Below, one piece after another: positions 7,983-11,802 of a stretch of DNA of 11,802 nt (position 1 is the stretch's first letter; every line of letters begins with the position of its first letter). The notes under the pieces are model-generated. The model was not told where the DNA came from, ran no database searches, and saw nothing but the letters and a program-made list of their open reading frames with translations. Both the position numbers and the translations under genes were made by a program. Origin of the DNA: Deinococcus sp. (lineage in GTDB: Bacteria > Deinococcota > Deinococci > Deinococcales > Deinococcaceae); contig NZ_JAGLBG010000081.1 in the NCBI RefSeq assembly GCF_018260405.1, forward strand, positions 1 through 11,802, given 5' to 3'.

Positions 7983-9158
7983 ATGAACCGCAGAATGTTC
8001 CTGCTTGCCGCCGCGCTGCTGACGGGCGTCGCTGGCGCCTACACCGTACAAAAGGGCGATACGCTTTACTCGGTTGCCAGCGCCAACGGCATAACCGTAG
8101 ACGAACTGCGCCGCCTGAATAATCTCCAGGACAACACCATCAGCCTGGGCCAGGTGCTGCGGCTCAGCGGAACCCCCGCTGAAGCTGCCGCGCCCGCCGC
8201 TCCGGTTTCCGCTGCCAGCCCCAAAAACGAGAAGGCGGGCAGTGCTAGCGCCAGTCCCATCAGCACAGTGAATACCGGCCTGCCCGCTGCCAAACTGCCC
8301 GACGCCCTGTCTCCCGAACAACTGGTCCCGACCCCGCCCGGCACCCACATCGAGGGCGTGGACATCAGCGTGGCAAACACCCGGCTGGTTATGGGCGACG
8401 CCTTTGTCATGCGGCTCTCGGGCCCCAGGGCAGGCGACGTGACGGTCAGTTTTCCCAGCGAACTGGGCGAAAACGTGCGCCGCCCCAACGAGATTCTTAG
8501 ACCCGTGGGCGCGGCGGGCGAGTACCGCATCCTGGGCCGCGTGGTGCTGGGCAAGACGACCCCGGTGGTCTATCAGGTGAAACTGGGCGATCAACTGGTG
8601 CGCGGGCAGATTCCGGTCGCCAACCTTGACCAGCCTATTCAGCACCTCAACCTGCCGCCCAAAATCGGTGGCCTGCTGAAAGACCCAGGCCGCGCCGCCG
8701 AGGAAAAGACCGTCGAGAACGTCTATGAGCTGCGGACGCCCCAGGTCTGGAGCAAGCCTTTCGCCCCGGCGCTGAACACCAGAGCGGTAAGCAGTAGCTT
8801 TGGGCAGCCGCGCACCTATGTGGCGGGGGGGCCGGTGAACTACCACTACGGCCTGGACTACCCCGCGCCCGTGGGCACCGCTGTCTACGCGGTCAACGAC
8901 GGCACGGTGGTTATCGCCAGCAAGTTCCCGGTGCGCGGCAATCTGGTCGCCATCGATCATGGCAACGGAGTCATCAGCATGTATTTCCACCAGAGCAAAC
9001 TGCTGGTCAAGGTGGGCGACCGGGTCGTGCGCGGGCAGAAGGTCGGGCTGGTCGGCACCACGGGCCTTAGCGCCGGGCCACATCTGCACCTGGAAATGAG
9101 GGTACGGGGAGAAGGGACGAATCCTCAGGACTGGATTGGGCGGATCTGGCCTCGGTGA
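7983..9158 (+). CDS. LysM-domain M23 peptidase, secreted cell-wall hydrolase
   Basis: A predicted secreted protein of 391 residues. Residues 1-19 are a signal peptide (MNRR, a hydrophobic core, VAGA). Residues 20-61 are one LysM peptidoglycan-binding domain (YTVQKGDTLYSVASANGI, DELRRLNNL, LGQVLRL). Residues 62-115 are an Ala/Pro/Ser-rich linker. Residues 116-230 are a beta-rich domain I cannot name. Residues 265-391 are the M23 (lysostaphin/LytM-like) domain with zinc ligands His288 and Asp292 (HYGLDYPAP) and His369 of the HLH pair (367-369), plus His336 in YFHQSKLL and the VKVGDRVVRGQKVG strand. All catalytic ligands are present, so it should be an active endopeptidase that cuts peptidoglycan bridges, unlike degenerate EnvC-type regulators. 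The start at ATG 7983 is supported by TATCTT 7 nt upstream. Confidence 0.92.
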   Translation: MNRRMFLLAAALLTGVAGAYTVQKGDTLYSVASANGITVDELRRLNNLQDNTISLGQVLRLSGTPAEAAAPAAPVSAASPKNEKAGSASASPISTVNTGLPAAKLPDALSPEQLVPTPPGTHIEGVDISVANTRLVMGDAFVMRLSGPRAGDVTVSFPSELGENVRRPNEILRPVGAAGEYRILGRVVLGKTTPVVYQVKLGDQLVRGQIPVANLDQPIQHLNLPPKIGGLLKDPGRAAEEKTVENVYELRTPQVWSKPFAPALNTRAVSSSFGQPRTYVAGGPVNYHYGLDYPAPVGTAVYAVNDGTVVIASKFPVRGNLVAIDHGNGVISMYFHQSKLLVKVGDRVVRGQKVGLVGTTGLSAGPHLHLEMRVRGEGTNPQDWIGRIWPR

Positions 9159-9189
9159 GTTGGTGGGGGTTTTGCGTCTATGCCCCACC

Positions 9190-9238
9190 CCCCAGCCCCC
9201 TACCCCAGAGGGGCAGGGGGAGCGGCGCTCCGCTGGGG
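9190..9238. repeat. Palindromic C/G-run element, two arms in an outer stem
   Basis: The outer stem CCCCAG (9190-9195) with CTGGGG (9233-9238) encloses two hairpins. One is 9196-9206 with 9210-9220, made of C runs against G runs with one mismatch and a 3-nt loop. The other is AGCGG (9221-9225) with CCGCT (9230-9234). This architecture is typical of dispersed REP-like intergenic repeats. On the plus strand it follows the peptidase gene by about 30 nt and may also act as a transcript end. Confidence 0.6.
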
Positions 9239-9320
9239 AGGTGGATGCTGTTGCAGGCGACGGGCAAACGTGGAAGATGCGACCGGCGGGGTCTTGGAGA
9301 CGAAATGTCTGGTCACGGTT

Positions 9321-9365
9321 CCTAGGCCCGCGCCCTTCGGGCACGACGGCCCTCGTTGCTCTAGG
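9321..9365. repeat. Palindromic element closed by CCTAG/CTAGG
   Basis: CCTAG (9321-9325) pairs with CTAGG (9361-9365). Inside are GCCC-TTC-GGGC (9332-9342) and ACGA (9343-9346) with TCGT (9353-9356). It is the weakest of the three palindromes but has the same two-arm plan. Confidence 0.45.
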
Positions 9366-9465
9366 TGGTGGCGCAGTAGGTGGGAAGAGGAACAAAGGTT
9401 CAGTTCTAAGTGCCTATTCGGAAAGTAATGATTAAGAATAGGATTTCGTTGTTGACGACGTGGTT

Positions 9466-9518
9466 TTCTCCCTCTCCCCCCTTGTGGGGGAGATGTCCCG
9501 CAGGGACAGAGGGGGGAA
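9466..9518. repeat. Cloverleaf-like CTCCCCC/TGTCCC palindromic element
   Basis: CTCCCCC (9474-9480) pairs with GGGGGAG (9486-9492) over a 5-nt loop. TGTCCC (9494-9499) pairs with GGGACA (9503-9508) over a GCA loop. The flanks TTCTCCCT (9466-9473) and AGGGGGGAA (9510-9518) close an outer stem. The same three-stem plan as the element at 9190 suggests a mobile or dispersed intergenic repeat family. Confidence 0.6.
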
Positions 9519-9605
9519 TTGGGGCAGTGCAGCTCCCTCGCGTGTCGAACTTTGCATTTACCCTGCCCTGCTGAACCGCCATTCGTCTGACCTAACCTGC
9601 CGCGC

Positions 9606-9611
9606 TAGGCT
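9606..9611 (+). promoter_or_regulatory. -10 hexamer TAGGCT, leaderless promoter of the thioesterase gene
   Basis: TAGGCT lies exactly 7 nt before ATG 9619. The intervening bases contain GAGG, but it sits only 3 nt from the ATG, too close to be a good ribosome-binding site. Confidence 0.6.
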
Positions 9612-9618
9612 GAGGCAG

Positions 9619-10047
9619 ATGCCTGAACTGCCGACGCTGGAAGAACTCAATTCACGTGGTCAGGGGTTTTTGCCCGGCCTGATCGGGGTCAAGTTTATCC
9701 ATGTCGAAACGGACGGTAAAAGTGGCCTGATTCGCAGTGAACTGACTGTGCGCCCGGAATTGCGTGCGCCCAACGGCTTTTTGCACGCGGCCTCGGTGAT
9801 CGCGCTGGCCGATACGTCATGCGGATACGGCACGCGGCTGCTGCTGCCGGAGGGCGCGAACTTCACAACTATCGAACTTAAGAGCAACCACTTGGGCACC
9901 GCCCGCGAGGGCACCATCACCTGCGAGGCCCGCAGCGTCCACGCCGGGCGCACCACGCAGGTCTGGGACGCCGAGGTACGCAGTCCCGAGGGCAAGCTCA
10001 TGGCGCTGTTCCGCTGCACCCAGGCGGTGCTGTACCCCAAAGGCTGA
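9619..10047 (+). CDS. PaaI-family hotdog-fold acyl-CoA thioesterase
   Basis: Predicted to hydrolyse an acyl-CoA thioester. The 142-residue length suits a single hotdog domain. Seen: GLIRSELTVRPELRAPNGFLHAASVIALADTSCG (37-69), which contains the family's N-G-x-L-H start and the central helix with the likely catalytic Asp65 in LADT; ANFTTIELKSNHLG (80-93), the beta strand that lines the CoA site; and AGRTTQVWDAEV (109-120). It lacks the usual His-Gly-Gly and has His-Ala-Ala (56-58). Substrate cannot be deduced, though menaquinone (DHNA-CoA) or phenylacetate-type CoAs are family options. The frame is open upstream to 9460, but that extension crosses the palindromic repeat, so ATG 9619 is chosen. 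The bcp gene follows after 28 nt with its own -10. Confidence 0.87.
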   Translation: MPELPTLEELNSRGQGFLPGLIGVKFIHVETDGKSGLIRSELTVRPELRAPNGFLHAASVIALADTSCGYGTRLLLPEGANFTTIELKSNHLGTAREGTITCEARSVHAGRTTQVWDAEVRSPEGKLMALFRCTQAVLYPKG

Positions 10048-10062
10048 GTGGGCAGGCCGCGT

Positions 10063-10068
10063 TAGACT
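10063..10068 (+). promoter_or_regulatory. -10 hexamer TAGACT, leaderless promoter of the bcp operon
   Basis: TAGACT is exactly 7 nt before ATG 10076. It gives the operon its own start even though the thioesterase gene lies only 28 nt upstream. Confidence 0.6.
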
Positions 10069-10075
10069 GACAGGC

Positions 10076-10569
<494 letters not shown>

Positions 10570-10573
<4 letters not shown>

Positions 10574-11253
10574 ACGGTCTCGAAGCCCTGAAAAAAGAAG
10601 CCGCGCTGCGGGCCGTGGGGCTGGTCAACAGTGGCGACCGCGTGGGCCTGGGCACCGGCAGCACCGCCAAGTACGCCATCGAGGAACTCGGGCGCAAGGT
10701 CGCGGCGGGCGAACTGACCGGCATCGTCGGGGTGGCGACCAGTGAGGCCAGCGAGCAACTGGCCCGCGAGGTGGGAATCAAGACCGAGCCGCTCGACCCG
10801 CGACCCTTCGACATCGCCATCGACGGGGCCGACGAGATCGCGCCGAACCTCGACCTTATCAAGGGGCTGGGCGGCGCTCTGGTGCGCGAGAAGATGACCG
10901 AGGTGCAGGCCAGGCGTCTTATCATCATCGCCGACCACACCAAGATCGTGACCCGGCTGGGCGAAAAGGCCCCGCTGCCCATCGAAATCTTGCCTTTCGG
11001 CTTTCTGAGCACGGTCGAGCGTCTGCGCGAGTTTTTGCCCGGTGGCCGTCTGCGTCAGCCCGGCGCACAGCCCTACGTAACCGATAACGGCCACTACATC
11101 TACGACGCGCAGTTGCCCGAACAGTTTGACCCACACGCGCTGGAACGCCGCATCAAGGGCACGCTGGGCGTGGTGGACACCGGGCTGTTCCTGGGCATGG
11201 CCGAACGGGCCTTTGTCGCTGCGCCTGGCGGAGTGCGGGAACTGGTGCGGTAA
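10570..11253 (+). CDS. rpiA: Ribose-5-phosphate isomerase A
   Basis: Interconverts ribose-5-phosphate and ribulose-5-phosphate in the non-oxidative pentose-phosphate pathway. The 227-residue length is standard. Seen: GLGTGSTAKYAIEEL (26-40) with the phosphate-binding GTGST loop (28-32), ATSEAS (56-61), FDIAIDGADEI (80-90) with active-site Asp85 and Asp88, LIKGLGGALVREK (96-108) with Lys98 and Glu107, IIIADHTKIV (118-127), VEILPFG-type strand (138-144), and the GVVDTGLFLGMA end (200-211). Start is GTG within the bcp stop codon, with no separate ribosome-binding site. Its TAA shares one base with the ATG of the next gene. Co-expression with a peroxidase may serve recycling of reducing power and nucleotide supply under oxidative stress (inference). 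Confidence 0.95.
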
Positions 11254-11726
11254 TGCCAGACAGCCTTTTCGTCGCCCTGCTGCTGTTCGGAACACAGGTG
11301 GGCGACAAAAGCGCCAGCTACAGTGAAGAATTCTGGCTGGTGCAGGCCGCAGACCTGAACGGGGCGCAGCACACCGCCGAGCGCCGGGGCCGCGAACAGG
11401 AAACGCGCTACGACAACGCGGCGGGCGAAACTGTAGAGGTACGGTTTTTGCGCGTGGTGGACGTGCAAGCCTACCTGTTTTCGCCAGAAGAAGGGCCCAT
11501 TTACACCCGCTCGTTTGGTGATCTCGCGGCCTACCGGGAAGTGTCCAGCCTGCGCGGGCCGCTGGAACATGACCTGTTCAGCGCTGCCGACCTGCCGGAG
11601 CTGGCCGGGGCGCTGCGCGACCTGTTCAGCGCGTGCCTGGGAACGCAGTCGAAATTGACCGTTCACCCCTGGCGGCCTGACAAACTTTATGAGAAATCGT
11701 CCCCGATAGGGGACAATTTCTGTTAG
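11253..11726 (+). CDS. DUF4288 domain protein, last gene of the bcp-rpiA operon
   Basis: A protein of 157 residues. Residues about 3-75 match the DUF4288 pattern: a first strand (SLFVALLLFGTQ), EEFWLVQAADLNGAQHTAERRGREQE (25-50), then YDNAAGETVEVRFLRVVDVQAY (53-74), whose NAxGExVxxxF core is the domain's hallmark. The remainder (76-157) is family-variable, with an acidic helix around 115-130 and Cys near the very end. The function of DUF4288 is unknown. The gene starts on ATG that shares one base with the rpiA stop, so its expression depends on rpiA translation. A hairpin overlaps the last codons. Confidence 0.82.
   Translation: MPDSLFVALLLFGTQVGDKSASYSEEFWLVQAADLNGAQHTAERRGREQETRYDNAAGETVEVRFLRVVDVQAYLFSPEEGPIYTRSFGDLAAYREVSSLRGPLEHDLFSAADLPELAGALRDLFSACLGTQSKLTVHPWRPDKLYEKSSPIGDNFC
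11694..11719 (+). terminator. Hairpin terminator overlapping the DUF4288 stop region
   Basis: GTCCCC (11699-11704) and GGGGAC (11709-11714) pair over a GATA loop, extended by AAAT/ATTT (11694-11697 with 11716-11719) across a C-A mismatch. The hairpin lies inside the last codons, ending 5 nt before the TAG. The U tract is poor, so efficiency is uncertain. Confidence 0.55.
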
Positions 11727-11744
11727 TGACAACAAAACTGCTCC

Positions 11745-11761
11745 TCGGGGACGTTCCCCGA
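11745..11761. terminator. Second hairpin after the operon
   Basis: TCGGGGA (11745-11751) pairs with TCCCCGA (11755-11761) over a 3-nt loop. On the minus strand a TTTTGTTG tract follows after about 7 nt, so it may terminate a leftward transcript entering from beyond the window, or add to the operon's 3' end. Confidence 0.4.
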
Positions 11762-11802
11762 CTCTACCAGAATGTTCGCCCCTTCCTCAGTCCCCTCCTT
11801 TG

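Larger units (their letters stand above)
9159..9618. other. Repeat-rich intergenic gap
   Basis: No protein gene is supported in this 460-nt stretch. It holds three separate palindromic, multi-arm elements (9190-9238, 9321-9365, 9466-9518), separated by unremarkable sequence, and the promoter of the thioesterase gene at its end. Short open frames across it have no family similarity. Confidence 0.6.

Noticed and set aside
7956..9395. Minus-strand open frame of 479 codons opposite the LysM-M23 gene
   Set aside because: The plus-strand gene has a signal peptide, LysM and zinc ligands. The antisense frame crosses the palindromic repeats and resembles no family.
9460..9618. N-terminal extension of the thioesterase gene from 9460
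   Set aside because: It would translate through a palindromic repeat, adds no domain, and ATG 9619 has a perfectly placed -10 hexamer.

Overview
The window looks like chromosomal DNA of a Deinococcus-type bacterium. This is inferred from three things. The coding sequence is GC-rich with strong third-position G/C. At least seven genes have a TANNNT -10 hexamer 6-10 nt before the start codon and no Shine-Dalgarno leader, which is the leaderless promoter layout known from Deinococcus. The gene families (FemX-like transferase, LysM-M23 protein, DUF937, DUF1844, DUF4288, Mpg, Bcp) also fit. No species can be named from the sequence alone.

Layout, left to right. (1) 132-581 +: a small unrecognised protein made of six Gly-containing repeats. 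(2) 582-1138: a long gap without a protein gene. It holds a tandem repeat, an inverted repeat and, at about 768-1078, a densely base-paired segment that looks like a roughly 310-nt structured noncoding RNA. My best guess for its class is an omega/HEARO-type RNA without its nuclease gene, but this is unproven. (3) 1139-1996 -: DUF937 protein with a Gly-rich tail, its own terminator and a true Shine-Dalgarno site. (4) 2173-2787 +: Mpg/AAG-type 3-methyladenine DNA glycosylase. (5) 2872-4077 -: exported SurA/PpiC-like peptidyl-prolyl isomerase, divergent from (6) 4169-5242 +: FemX/FemAB-like peptidoglycan-bridge aminoacyltransferase. (7) 5438-7033 +: cytoplasmic gamma-glutamyltransferase-family Ntn hydrolase. 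(8) 7150-7449 and 7451-7900 +: DUF1844 protein and D-aminoacyl-tRNA deacylase Dtd, one base apart. (9) 7983-9158 +: LysM-M23 cell-wall peptidase. (10) 9159-9618: gap with three palindromic, multi-arm repeat elements. (11) 9619-10047 +: PaaI-like hotdog thioesterase. (12) 10076-11726 +: overlapping operon bcp-rpiA-DUF4288, ending in a hairpin that overlaps the last stop codon.

How the genes fit together: most of the window is housekeeping. One theme is the cell envelope (PpiC foldase, FemX bridge enzyme, LysM-M23 hydrolase). The other is damage and quality control (Mpg for alkylated bases, Dtd for mischarged tRNA, Bcp for peroxides, RpiA in the pentose-phosphate pathway). The items most worth a second look are the structured RNA at 768-1078, the repeat protein at 132-581, and the palindrome cluster at 9159-9618.
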